From Bifidobacterium breve (lineage in GTDB: Bacteria > Myxococcota_A > UBA796 > SXON01): a DNA stretch of 40,066 nucleotides. A program made the position numbers and the translations under genes. Positions 26,081-34,873 of this stretch are shown here, in pieces. The stretch is from positions 1-40,066 of the forward strand of contig CALQBK020000023.1 in assembly GCA_943328795.2 (NCBI GenBank). The letters are read 5' to 3'. Every line of letters begins with the position of its first letter. Within the stretch, counting starts at the first letter, position 1. The notes beneath the pieces were generated by a model. It worked only from the letters and a program-made list of their open reading frames with translations, did not search any database and had not been told where the DNA came from.

Positions 26081-27042
26081 TCGGTGGGGAGCGTCGTGGT
26101 GGCCCAGGCTTGCCCGCCGACCTGGACGTCCAACCGCACAGTGCCGACCGGCGCGAGGAACGTCCGCCCGGTCGCGCTGTCGAGCACGGCGCCATCGGCC
26201 GCGCGGGCCGTCCACCGGCGGAGCGGCTCGCCCTCGTCGAACCCCGTAGCCGGGGCCGACCACTCGTCCGCCGTGCGCTCCAGGCGCGCGGTCGTGACCG
26301 GGCGCGGCGCGGCGCCAGCCCCCCGCGAGCCGTCGAAATACCCGGGGTCGAGCCCGTCATCTCGCCAGTCGCAGTGGGTGTGGCCGTCCTCGTACAGGCC
26401 GACGTACCCGGCGTCCAAGGTCGTACACACGTCGCCGAGCTCCTCGACGGACCACCCGTCCGCCTGGAGGTCCGCGCCGTCCCCGTACATGTGGCGGGAG
26501 TACTCCACGCCGCCAATCTCGGCGTTGTAGCCCGGCGAGCGGTACCCGCTGTTGATGATCAGCGGCCCACCGATGAAGTCCCGCACGTCCTGCAGGTGGC
26601 CCGTCATGTGGTCCTGGAGGATCCCGTACCGGCCCTTCCACGACTCCATGAACTCGCTGACGATGAAGTTCGGCGCGAACGCCAGGTCCGCTTCCACGGC
26701 GTCGATGTCGACGAACCGCACCGGCACGGCGTACTGCGGCGAGCCGTCGTAGGGCGCCGGGTAGGTGTAGTCGGAGCCAAACCCCGAGTCGTACGGGATC
26801 GTCGGCTCGCAGGTGGTCCACCCCCGGTCCGCGCCGAGCCAGCACGTCTCCGGGCTCGTCCCCGAGTCGGACGTGTCCACCGTGTCGGCGCTGTCCGCGG
26901 TGTCCCCGGTCTCGACGGTGTCGGCCGTGTCGATCACGCCGGTGTCGTCCCCCCAGGCTCCCGGGGTGATCCCGCCGCGCGGCAGGTGCCGGACGAGCGG
27001 ACCGTCGTAGTGCCGACAAGCGAGGAGCGTCAACAGCAGCAT
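26077..27042 (-). CDS. Peptidase M15 family lipoprotein (D-Ala-D-Ala carboxypeptidase-like)
   Basis: MLLLTLLACRHYD lipobox; low-complexity D/T linker; LIINSGYRSPGYNAEIGGVEYSRHMYGDGADLQADG...GHTHCDWRD zinc-ligand motifs. Confidence 0.85.
   Translation of the reverse strand: MLLLTLLACRHYDGPLVRHLPRGGITPGAWGDDTGVIDTADTVETGDTADSADTVDTSDSGTSPETCWLGADRGWTTCEPTIPYDSGFGSDYTYPAPYDGSPQYAVPVRFVDIDAVEADLAFAPNFIVSEFMESWKGRYGILQDHMTGHLQDVRDFIGGPLIINSGYRSPGYNAEIGGVEYSRHMYGDGADLQADGWSVEELGDVCTTLDAGYVGLYEDGHTHCDWRDDGLDPGYFDGSRGAGAAPRPVTTARLERTADEWSAPATGFDEGEPLRRWTARAADGAVLDSATGRTFLAPVGTVRLDVQVGGQAWATTTLPTE
26863..26936 (-). repeat. Low-complexity Asp/Thr-rich linker coding region
   Basis: Encodes IDTADTVETGDTADSADTVDTSDS. 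Confidence 0.8.
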
Positions 27043-27043
27043 C

Positions 27044-27496
27044 TCAGAGCCCAGGCAACCAGGGGCGACCGACGATGGCGCGGAACGGCCAGGGCATCGC
27101 GACGAGGATCAACAGGAGCGCGATGCCGTAGGCGATCGCGGCCGCCTTGTGCTTCCCCGCGTCTGTCACGGCCTTCTTCACACGCACGTTCCCGACGTGG
27201 CCGGCGATGACGGCCCCGACCAGCACCGGGCCGTGCTCGACCAGCCAAAAGCGCATGTACGGGTCCTTCATCGCGCTGCCGACGTCCTCAAAAGCGGCCG
27301 AGGTAGCCGGGGAGAGCCCGCAGTAGAGCCCGAGGCCGAGCAGCAGCTGGACGTCGAGCGAGATGATCGCGCCGATGCCGAGCAGCCGATCGACCTTGGT
27401 GAACGCACCACCGCCAGCGGCCACCGCACGCGCCAAGCGCGCGACGACCGCCGCGACGACGACCCACCGCCAGAGCGAGTGCGCGACGAGGAGCAT
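27044..27496 (-). CDS. Small multi-TM membrane protein
   Basis: MLLVAHSLWRWVVVAAVVARLARAV...LLGIGAIISLDVQLLLGLGLYCGLS...; four hydrophobic helices with conserved-looking His residues. Confidence 0.7.
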   Translation of the reverse strand: MLLVAHSLWRWVVVAAVVARLARAVAAGGGAFTKVDRLLGIGAIISLDVQLLLGLGLYCGLSPATSAAFEDVGSAMKDPYMRFWLVEHGPVLVGAVIAGHVGNVRVKKAVTDAGKHKAAAIAYGIALLLILVAMPWPFRAIVGRPWLPGL

Positions 27497-27514
27497 GGAG
27501 TACGCCAAGGCGGC

Positions 27515-27961
27515 CTACTCCTCGTCCCCGTGCCCGTGGTCGTGGCTGTGCCCGGCGTGGTCGTGCTCCTCGCCGCAGTTCTCGTCGTGCTCCATCTGGG
27601 CAAAGTGGACCTCGGCCGCGGCCTGCACCTTCGCGAACAGGTCCTCGTCCTCGATGGGCGCGAAGCTCTCACCGCCGTCCTCGTCGGCCTCGTAGTGGAA
27701 CAGGAAGACCTCGGTGTTCTCGGTCTCCTCGTCCTCGTCCGCGGGGGTGAGCGCCGCGAACTGGCCCTCGCCCTCGACCTCGACGACGGTGAGGAACAAG
27801 AAGTCGGTCTCGTTGCCCTCGGCGTCCATCAAGGTGACGATGTCGTCCTCCTCGTCGTCGCCCTCCTCCCCATCGCTCCACTCCTCGTCCATCTCCTCGT
27901 CCGAAGAGACCTCCGGAGCAACGGGGGGGATCATCGTGATCTTGTCTTCCTTCTTGGCCAT
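27515..27961 (-). CDS. DUF1292-like acidic protein with His-rich C-terminal tail
   Basis: DDIVTLMDAEGNETDFLFLTVVEVEGEGQFAALTPADEDEETENTEVFLFHYEADEDGGESFAPIEDEDLFAKV; tail EHDENCGEEHDHAGHSHDHGHGDEE. Confidence 0.8.
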   Translation of the reverse strand: MAKKEDKITMIPPVAPEVSSDEEMDEEWSDGEEGDDEEDDIVTLMDAEGNETDFLFLTVVEVEGEGQFAALTPADEDEETENTEVFLFHYEADEDGGESFAPIEDEDLFAKVQAAAEVHFAQMEHDENCGEEHDHAGHSHDHGHGDEE

Positions 27962-28071
27962 GGAAACCTCGGGGTGCGGCGCGCGCTATCCGGTCCCGCC
28001 AGCAGGCACCCGTCCGAAAGCACGGGCCACGTAAAAAAGGCGACGTGTGTGCCGCCGCTAGCCCACGCGGC

Positions 28072-28833
28072 TCACTGCATCGGCACCGTGTACACGCCGT
28101 TGAAGGTGAACTTCCCGCTCGCGAACGTGGAGAGCAACGTGTTGGTGTCGGTGAAGTCAGTCGAGTCCGAGTGCTTCAGGCCAGCGACGCCGAGGCCGTA
28201 GATGCTCTCGGACCCGAACGCCCCGCCCGGGATCTCGACGCGTACGGTGCCGACGCCGTGCGTCCAGTCGTAGATCGCGACGATGTCGGTCGGGCGGTTG
28301 TCGAACGTGATCTCCTGGTTGATCAGGTCGTACACCACCACGAACGCGCTGTCGTAGTCCTGGTCGGACAGGTCGACGACGATGCCCTCGCCCACCTCGT
28401 GCTCCTGGGGGACGGAGAACTCTGCGGGCTTCGGCGAGTCGATGTCGGCCGTGTGCTCGCCATCCCACTCCACCGAGATCTTGACGGCCTCGCCGGGGGT
28501 GTAGGTGAGGCCGTTGTCCGACGTCGCTTGGTAGTCGCCTGCCTCGCCCTCGACCAGGTCGACGGTGCCGTTGGTGTCGCTGCGCAGCGTAGCGGCGGCC
28601 CCGCCGACGGGGTTGTCGGCCATGTCGCCGACCGCCGCGGCGTCGGCCAGCACCGTGGTGACGAAGGCCGTTGCGGCGAACTCGGTCCCGTCCATGTTCA
28701 TGTTCGGGTCCGTCGGCTGCTCGATGCCGACGTACACGCCGACCATGACGAGCGGGTTGGTCAGCTCGTCCACCGAGTTCTTGAGCTTGTTGAAGTCGGC
28801 GCAGCCGGTCATCATGATCGGGAGAAGCAACAC
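28072..28833 (-). CDS. Lipoprotein of unknown function
   Basis: GTG start preceded by TTAGGAGG; VLLLPIMMTGCADFNKLKNSVDELTNPLVMVGVYVG (lipobox MTGC). Confidence 0.75.
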   Translation of the reverse strand: MLLLPIMMTGCADFNKLKNSVDELTNPLVMVGVYVGIEQPTDPNMNMDGTEFAATAFVTTVLADAAAVGDMADNPVGGAAATLRSDTNGTVDLVEGEAGDYQATSDNGLTYTPGEAVKISVEWDGEHTADIDSPKPAEFSVPQEHEVGEGIVVDLSDQDYDSAFVVVYDLINQEITFDNRPTDIVAIYDWTHGVGTVRVEIPGGAFGSESIYGLGVAGLKHSDSTDFTDTNTLLSTFASGKFTFNGVYTVPMQ

Positions 28834-28905
28834 GAGGCCTCCTAAGGATTCAGGTTCGAACCCTAATACGATGCAGCCCGGCCGGCGGACTGCCTCACCC
28901 AGGAT

Positions 28906-28938
28906 GTGCCGCGAGCGCTGCGGCTGCGCCTCGCGCAC
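28906..28938 (-). terminator. GC-rich hairpin immediately after the Kir channel stop codon
   Basis: GTG-C-CGCGAG-CGC-TGCGGCT-GCG-C-CTCGCG-CAC; no U-tract, so a classical intrinsic terminator is uncertain. Confidence 0.35.
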
Positions 28939-28939
28939 A

Positions 28940-29848
28940 CTACCCGAGCCAGGCGCTCTCGGTCACGTCGTTGAACACGTCGAGGTTCAACAGCCTGCGG
29001 CCTTCGGCCCCGCGCGAGATGACGTCCACGAACTTCCACCCCCAGGCCAAGTGCCGCCACGTGTAGCTGTGCCGGGCGTGGATGGTCGCGTTGAAGCTCT
29101 CGTCGATCCCGGTGAACGTCACGACGAGCTGGGCCTCTGCGGCCGCCAGGCTCTCGGGGGTGTCCCCCCACAGCGGGCTGCGCTCGTCGATGATGTGCTG
29201 CGCGAGGAACGTGAGCACGAACACCGGCGAGTCCGCACGGACGAGCTCCAAGTCGTAGATCTTCCGCATCCGGTCGCCGTCCGGCTCGACGATGTTGCGC
29301 GCGACCGCGACGCGCACGCGGCCCTCGACGACCTGGTTCTGGCGCCCGTTCGCGAGCCGCAGCTGCAGCACGTTGTTGGCCCCCCGGGCGAAGATGACCG
29401 GGCGCTGCGAGAACAAGATCCGGGCGGTGGGCCGCGCGAACTTCGCGAACATCAGCCCCGTCGCCATCGCGTTCTGCAGGATCGACACGAACGAGATCAC
29501 GGTCACCAGCGAGTGGCCGTAGAGCGTCTTCGGGAGCATCCCGCCGTAGCCGATGGTCGCGCTGGTCTGCACCGTGAAGAAGAACGCGTCCTTGAACGAC
29601 CCGGGCTCGGCGTTGGCGATGTTGTCCCCGCCGACCAGGAACAGGGCCCCGAACACGAGGTTCGTGAGCAACCAGAGCATCGCGAGCACGCCGACCAGGC
29701 GTGGCCAGGACGTGGTGAGCAGCGTGTGGTACAGGTCCCCGAGCGGGTCGAACCGCAGGCCCTTGGTGTCGATCGGGATGGTGGCGACGCCGCCCGAGAT
29801 GTAGGGCCCGACGTCGTGGAGCGGCCGGGCGGGGAGCGGTTCGCGCAT
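28940..29848 (-). CDS. KirBac-type inward rectifier K+ channel
   Basis: DLYHTLLTTSWPRL slide helix; FFFTVQTSATIGYGGMLPKTLYGHSLVTVISF pore/selectivity filter TIGYG; cytoplasmic IRK-like beta domain (LQLRLANGRQNQVVEGRVRVAVARN). Confidence 0.92.
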   Translation of the reverse strand: MREPLPARPLHDVGPYISGGVATIPIDTKGLRFDPLGDLYHTLLTTSWPRLVGVLAMLWLLTNLVFGALFLVGGDNIANAEPGSFKDAFFFTVQTSATIGYGGMLPKTLYGHSLVTVISFVSILQNAMATGLMFAKFARPTARILFSQRPVIFARGANNVLQLRLANGRQNQVVEGRVRVAVARNIVEPDGDRMRKIYDLELVRADSPVFVLTFLAQHIIDERSPLWGDTPESLAAAEAQLVVTFTGIDESFNATIHARHSYTWRHLAWGWKFVDVISRGAEGRRLLNLDVFNDVTESAWLG

Positions 29849-29934
29849 GGGGCGATCTATTCAGGACCTCGGCGGGCGGCTCGCCGGGCGGCAGCGCCGG
29901 CCGGAGCGCGATTCTCGCCTCACTTTGCTTGCTG

Positions 29935-29960
29935 GGTCGGGGCGCTAGGGCGCCCCGACC
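29935..29960. other. Perfect 11-bp stem-loop (hairpin 1 of 3)
   Basis: GGTCGGGGCGC-TAGG-GCGCCCCGACC. Confidence 0.85.
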
Positions 29961-29970
29961 GCGGCCCAAC

Positions 29971-30008
29971 GGCGAATACGACGGGTGAGTACACCCGCCG
30001 GATTCGCC
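29971..30008. other. 17-position stem (15 Watson-Crick pairs), tetraloop (hairpin 2 of 3)
   Basis: GGCGAATACGACGGGTG-AGTA-CACCCGCCGGATTCGCC; mismatches only at 29978/30001 and 29981/29998. Confidence 0.85.
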
Positions 30009-30010
30009 CA

Positions 30011-30047
30011 CGGTTCGGCCCCGCCGAAGACGGCGGGACCGAGACCG
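30011..30047. other. Stem-loop with a tetraloop, one internal mismatch and one bulge (hairpin 3 of 3)
   Basis: CGGT-TCGG-C-CCCGCCG-AAGA-CGGCGGG-A-CCGA-G-ACCG. Confidence 0.8.
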
Positions 30048-30100
30048 CGCGGGCCGGGCGGGTTTGAGCCCACCCGATCAGCTTCCCAAGTGGCACACTT

Positions 30101-32479
30101 TCAGGCCACCGAGCGCGGATCGACGTCTACGACGAGGCGCACCCCGTGCGGCGGTGTCCAACTCGCGTGGTGCGCGGCCAACATCGCGCGCAGCGGGGCG
30201 AGCTCGCGCCCCCGGATCACCACCTGCACGCGGTAGCGCCCGACCAGCTTCGGCAGCGCCGCGAACGCGGGGCCGAGCACGTCAACAGCGGGCGGCGCCT
30301 GCGACTTCAGGAGCCTCGCGAGCGCCTTCGCCGCGTCGAGCGTCGCCTCCCGCTCAATGCCCTCGCAGCGCAGCAGCACCAGCCGGCTGAACGGCGGGTA
30401 CCGGAGCATTCGCCGGATCACGCTCTCGTGCTCGGCGAACGCCGCCATGTCGCCGATGCAGCCGAACACGGGGTGGTCCGGGTGCGTCGTCTGCAAGAAC
30501 ACCTGCCCGGCTACGTCCCCGCGGCCGGCGCGCCCGCACAGCTGGGTGACCAGGGAGAAGCACCGCTCGGCCGAGCGGAAGTCCGGCATGCCCAGGATGT
30601 GGTCGCAGCCCAGCACGGCCGCGACGTGGACGTCCGGGAAGTCGTGGCCCTTCGCGACGATCTGCGTGCCAACGAGCAGGCGGGCGTCGCCCGAGCGAAA
30701 CCGCTCGAGGATGCGCGCGTGGCTGCCCCGCTCCGCGGTCGTGTCGGCGTCCATGCGGGCGATGGGCACCCCGGGGAACGTCTCGGCCATCAGCTCCTCG
30801 ACGCGCTCGGTGCCGAGCCCGAGCACCGCCAGGCCCGTGCCGCACTTTGGGCAGTCGCTCTGAAAGCGCTGGTGAAAGCCGCAGTAGTGGCAATCCAGAC
30901 GCCCCGAGCCACGGTGATACACCATCGACACACCGCAGCTCGGGCACTGGTACGCCTGGCCGCACCCGGGGCACTCGACGAAGCTCGCGTACCCGCGCCG
31001 GTTGTAGAGCAAGATCGCCTTGCCCCCCGCGTCGAGGGCCTCCTGGACGGCGCCGCGGACCACCGCCGAGAGCATCGGGGTCTTCCCGTCCGCCGTGCGT
31101 TCGAGGCGCATGTCCACGACGCGCGGCGAAGGCACCGCGCGGCGGGTCGCCCGCTGCGTGAGCGACACGAGGCCGTATCGGCCGCTGCGGGCGTTGAACC
31201 AGGTCTCGAGGCCCGGCGTCGCGGAGCCGAGCACCACCGGGCACCCGAGCCGCTTCCCGCGGACCACGGCGACGTCCCTCGCGTGGTACCGCACCCCCTC
31301 CTCCTGCTTGTACGAGTCGTCGTGCTCCTCGTCGACGACGATGAGCCCGAGCGCGTGGAACGGCGCGAACACCGCGCTGCGCGCCCCGACCGCGATCCGC
31401 ACGTCGCCCGCCTCGATCTGGCGCCACTCCCGCAAGCGCTCCGCGCCCGTGAGCGCCGAGTGCAGCACGGCGACCTCGCCCGGGAAGCGGTCGTCGAAGC
31501 GCGCGGTGAGCTGGGGCGTCAGCGCGATCTCCGGCACCAGCACCAGCACCTGCTTGCCGAGCGCGATCGCCCGGCTCGCGAGCGCCAGGTAGACCTCGGT
31601 CTTCCCCGCCCCGGTCACGCCGTGGAGCAGCGTCGGCCGCGGCGCGGGCTGCCCGCCCTCGGGGAGGATGGCCTCGACAGCGAGCGCTTGCTCCGCGTTG
31701 AGCTGGGGTGGCGCCGTCCGTGGCGCTCCCTTCGGTCGTTGCCCCTTCGGCCGGCGCTCCTTCCGCACCGCGCCCAACACCTCCAGCCTCCGAGCCGAGT
31801 CCGCGTGCACCTCGGAGAGCCGGCATGGGCCACCGTCCGCGAGGCGCGCAAGCACGGCGCGCTGGTGCGCAGACCGCAGGCCGAGGCCGACGGCCGGGGC
31901 GAGGTCCGTCGCGACGACCCAGGTCTCCAAGTCGGCGACGGGGCCGACGATCACGTCTTCGGGGCGGATCAACCCCGCGGTGAGCAGCGCGGCGATGCTC
32001 CGCGGCACGTCCTCCACCTCTGCCGCGAGCTTGCGCTCGAGCGCCGCGCGCGTGATCCCCGGGCGCGCGACGACCTCGCGCAACACCTGGCCGAGCGCCC
32101 CTACGGGAGGCTCGCCCGCGATCGCGTCGATCCCGGCGTCCGTCGCGTTGTAGACGTGGCGAGTGCGGCTGCGCGTGTCTGAGGGCGTAGCCGACGCGAT
32201 CACCTCGCCCAGCGGCGAGAGGTAGTAGTCGGACATCCAGCGGTACAGGGCGAGCTGCTCGGCGCTGAACGCGGGCCGCTCGTCCAACACCCGCGCGATC
32301 GGCTTCGCCGGCACCGGGGGTGGGCCGGCTTGGTCGATCACCCAGCCGACGAGCTCCCGCCGGCCGTAGGGGACGACCACCGCGGTGCCGGGCGGCAGCA
32401 ACTCGGGGTGAGCGTAGGTGTAGAGCGCGTGCACGGGGAGCGGCACCGCGACGTGCAGGTAGACGGGGTCCCCGGCCAC
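30101..32479 (-). CDS. priA: Primosomal protein N' (replication restart helicase PriA)
   Basis: LLHGVTGAGKTEVYLALA (Walker A), LIVVDEEHDDSYKQEEGVRYHARDVA, CPGCGQAYQCPSCG...LDCHYCGFHQRFQSDCPKCG zinc cluster, GTERVEELMAETFPGVPIARMDADT. Confidence 0.97.
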   Translation of the reverse strand: MAGDPVYLHVAVPLPVHALYTYAHPELLPPGTAVVVPYGRRELVGWVIDQAGPPPVPAKPIARVLDERPAFSAEQLALYRWMSDYYLSPLGEVIASATPSDTRSRTRHVYNATDAGIDAIAGEPPVGALGQVLREVVARPGITRAALERKLAAEVEDVPRSIAALLTAGLIRPEDVIVGPVADLETWVVATDLAPAVGLGLRSAHQRAVLARLADGGPCRLSEVHADSARRLEVLGAVRKERRPKGQRPKGAPRTAPPQLNAEQALAVEAILPEGGQPAPRPTLLHGVTGAGKTEVYLALASRAIALGKQVLVLVPEIALTPQLTARFDDRFPGEVAVLHSALTGAERLREWRQIEAGDVRIAVGARSAVFAPFHALGLIVVDEEHDDSYKQEEGVRYHARDVAVVRGKRLGCPVVLGSATPGLETWFNARSGRYGLVSLTQRATRRAVPSPRVVDMRLERTADGKTPMLSAVVRGAVQEALDAGGKAILLYNRRGYASFVECPGCGQAYQCPSCGVSMVYHRGSGRLDCHYCGFHQRFQSDCPKCGTGLAVLGLGTERVEELMAETFPGVPIARMDADTTAERGSHARILERFRSGDARLLVGTQIVAKGHDFPDVHVAAVLGCDHILGMPDFRSAERCFSLVTQLCGRAGRGDVAGQVFLQTTHPDHPVFGCIGDMAAFAEHESVIRRMLRYPPFSRLVLLRCEGIEREATLDAAKALARLLKSQAPPAVDVLGPAFAALPKLVGRYRVQVVIRGRELAPLRAMLAAHHASWTPPHGVRLVVDVDPRSVA

Positions 32480-32483
32480 CGCG

Positions 32484-34772
32484 TCAGCCCTTTCGACGGC
32501 GCGGGGCGGCGGCCAGGTACTGCACCGGCCACGGGGCCGCGAACCCGCTCGCCGTCGCGGCGTGGAGGGTGAAGTACGGGTCAGCCAGGTGGCCCCGGGC
32601 CAGCGCGACGAGGTCCGCGCGGCCGGCCGCCAGGATGGTGTTCGCCTGGTCGGCCGTCTGGATGTTCCCGACGGTGATCGTCAGCACCCCTGCCTCGTTC
32701 CGGAGCTGGTCGGAGAACGGCACCTGGAACATCCGGCCGTACACCGGCTTTTGCCCGGGCACCACGCCCCCCGCCGAGCAGTCGACGATGTCGACCCCGG
32801 CAGCAGCGAGCGCACGCGCGACCTCGATCCGGTCAGCGTCGTCGAGCCCCCCGGGCGCCCACTCGGTCGCCGAGATCCGCGCAGCGAGGGGCCGTTCGGC
32901 CGGCCACGCCTCGCGCACGGCGCGAGCCACCTCGAGCGGGAACCGCAGCCGGTTCTCGAGCGAGCCACCCCACTCGTCCGTCCGCCGGTTGGTGAGCGCC
33001 GAGAGGAACGTGTTCAGCAGGTACCCGTGGGCCATGTGCAGCTCGAGCAGGTCGAAGCCGGCCGTAGCGGCGCGCTTGGCGGCCGCTACGAAGTCGTCCC
33101 GCACGCGGTCCATGTCGCCGCGCGACATCGCGACCGGCACTGGCGAGGCGGCGTCGTACGCCTCGGCCATCGGCCCGAACACCGGCCATGCCCCCTCGTC
33201 CGCCCCCAGCGCGGCCCCGCCCCGCTCCCACGGGACATGGCACGATGCCTTGCGCCCCGCGTGGCCGATCTGCAGCCCGATCGCGGGACGCACGCTGCCA
33301 TCCTCGCCGTCGGAGACGCAGCGCGTGTGCACGAAGGAGACGATCCGCGCCCAGGCCGCCGCTTGCTCGTCGGTCCAAATGCCGGTGCACCCGGGGGTGA
33401 TGCGGCCGTCGGGGCTCACCGCGGTCGCCTCGGCCATCACGAGGCCCGCTCCGCCCACCGCGCGGCTACCGAGGTGGACCAGGTGCCAATCGTCCACCCT
33501 CCCATCCACCGCCGAGTACTGACACATCGGTGATACAACCATGCGGTTCGGGAGCGTCAAACCCCGCACGCGCAGCGGCGTGTGGATGGGGTCGCGCGCG
33601 GTCACCCCGTGCGTCTCGCACCACTCGCGGCGCACCGACGCGATGAATGCAGGGTCGCGGACCTTCAGCTCCTCCCAGGTGATGCGCTTGGACCGCGTCA
33701 TCAACCCGAACGTGAGGCGGTTGATACTGTGTGTCATGTATCGGGCGGCGTGCTCGAACCACTCCAGGCTGGTCTGCGCCGCGGCCTGCAAGCGCTCGAC
33801 CTCGGGCCTGCGGTGCTGCTCGTAGCTCGCGAGCGCTGCCGCCACGCCCTGCTCGGACCGCAGCGCGCGCGTGAGCGCGATCACGTCCTCCATCGCGAGC
33901 TTGGTTCCCGAGCCGATCGAGAAGTGCGCCGTGTGCACGGCGTCGCCGACGAGGACGACGTTCTCGTGCGACCACTGTGCGCAGCGCACGTTCGGGAAAG
34001 CCCGCCAGAGGCTGCGGTTGGCCAGCAGTCGGCCCTCGCCCAGGCGGTGCTGGAACACGCCCTCCAGGTACGCGATGGTCTCCGCCTCCGACGCCGTGTC
34101 GAGCCCCGCGCGGCGCCAGACGGCGTCCGTGCACTCCACGATGAACGTGCTCCGCGCCCCGTTCACCGCTGGCGCGCCCTCCGGCACGAACGGGTACGCG
34201 TGGACCTGGAACAGGCCGTGCACCGTCTCTTCAAAGTAGAAGGTAAACGCTGGCAACCGCACGTCCGTGCCAAGCCAGGTGAAGCGGCAGTGGCGCCCGT
34301 CCACCGACGGCTGGAAGACGTCCGCGAACCGCGTGCGGACCTGGCTGTTCACGCCGTCCGCCGCCAGCACGAGGTCCGCGTTCGCCCGCAGCTGGTCCAA
34401 CGCGGCGTCGTCGACGTCCACGCCGTCCTCGATCACGCACCCGAGCGCCCGCGCCCGGCGGTTGAGGATCTCGAGCAGCTTCACCCGTGCGAGCCCGCAG
34501 AACCCGTGCCCCGTCGACCGCACGACCTCGTCTCCGACGAACACGTCGATGTCGTCCCACCACGCGAAGTGCTCGCGGATCTCGGCGGCGGACACGGGGT
34601 CTGCGTCGTCGAAGTGCCCGAGCGTCTGCGCGGAGAAGACGACGCCCCAGCCGAACGTCTCGCCCGTGCGGTTTCGCTCGTGGATCCGCACGTCGTGCGC
34701 CGGGTCCCACAGCTTGAGCAGGATCCCGAAGTAGAGCCCGGCGGGCCCGCCGCCGATGATCTCAACACGCAT
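32484..34772 (-). CDS. Bifunctional FAD monooxygenase / old-yellow-enzyme oxidoreductase (salicylyl-CoA 5-hydroxylase / 2-aminobenzoyl-CoA monooxygenase-reductase type)
   Basis: N-half MRVEIIGGGPAGLYFGILLKL...GWGVVFSAQTLGHFDDADP...VLVGDAVHTAHFSIGSGTKLAMEDVIAL; C-half TLPNRMVVSPMCQYSAVDGRVDDWHLVHLGSRAVGGAGLVMAEATAV...IGHAGRKAS...LLELHMAHGYLLNTFLSALTNRRTDEWGGSLENRLRF. Confidence 0.93.
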   Translation of the reverse strand: MRVEIIGGGPAGLYFGILLKLWDPAHDVRIHERNRTGETFGWGVVFSAQTLGHFDDADPVSAAEIREHFAWWDDIDVFVGDEVVRSTGHGFCGLARVKLLEILNRRARALGCVIEDGVDVDDAALDQLRANADLVLAADGVNSQVRTRFADVFQPSVDGRHCRFTWLGTDVRLPAFTFYFEETVHGLFQVHAYPFVPEGAPAVNGARSTFIVECTDAVWRRAGLDTASEAETIAYLEGVFQHRLGEGRLLANRSLWRAFPNVRCAQWSHENVVLVGDAVHTAHFSIGSGTKLAMEDVIALTRALRSEQGVAAALASYEQHRRPEVERLQAAAQTSLEWFEHAARYMTHSINRLTFGLMTRSKRITWEELKVRDPAFIASVRREWCETHGVTARDPIHTPLRVRGLTLPNRMVVSPMCQYSAVDGRVDDWHLVHLGSRAVGGAGLVMAEATAVSPDGRITPGCTGIWTDEQAAAWARIVSFVHTRCVSDGEDGSVRPAIGLQIGHAGRKASCHVPWERGGAALGADEGAWPVFGPMAEAYDAASPVPVAMSRGDMDRVRDDFVAAAKRAATAGFDLLELHMAHGYLLNTFLSALTNRRTDEWGGSLENRLRFPLEVARAVREAWPAERPLAARISATEWAPGGLDDADRIEVARALAAAGVDIVDCSAGGVVPGQKPVYGRMFQVPFSDQLRNEAGVLTITVGNIQTADQANTILAAGRADLVALARGHLADPYFTLHAATASGFAAPWPVQYLAAAPRRRKG

Positions 34773-34840
34773 CGTCACACCAAGGAGAGGGCGGGGCGGG
34801 TATCAAGAAACCCCCGTCCCCGCGCACGGCGTTCGGCCGA

Positions 34841-34873
34841 CTGAGCAGAAACGACCCATCCGTTTCTGCTCAG
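34841..34873. promoter_or_regulatory. Perfect 13-bp inverted repeat, 7-nt loop
   Basis: CTGAGCAGAAACG-ACCCATC-CGTTTCTGCTCAG. Confidence 0.85.

Noticed and set aside
25057-27210. 717-aa plus-strand Arg/Pro-rich ORF
   Set aside because: Antisense to pepP, the methyltransferase and the M15 peptidase, each with conserved motifs on the minus strand.
28845-28872. tRNA T-arm-like GGTTCGAACCC
   Set aside because: The TCAGG/CCTAA stem has a mismatch and no matching acceptor or anticodon arms are nearby. The adjacent TTAGGAGG on the minus strand is better read as the ribosome binding site of the lipoprotein at 28833.
30146-32182. 678-aa plus-strand ORF across priA
   Set aside because: Antisense to a clear PriA with all helicase and zinc motifs.
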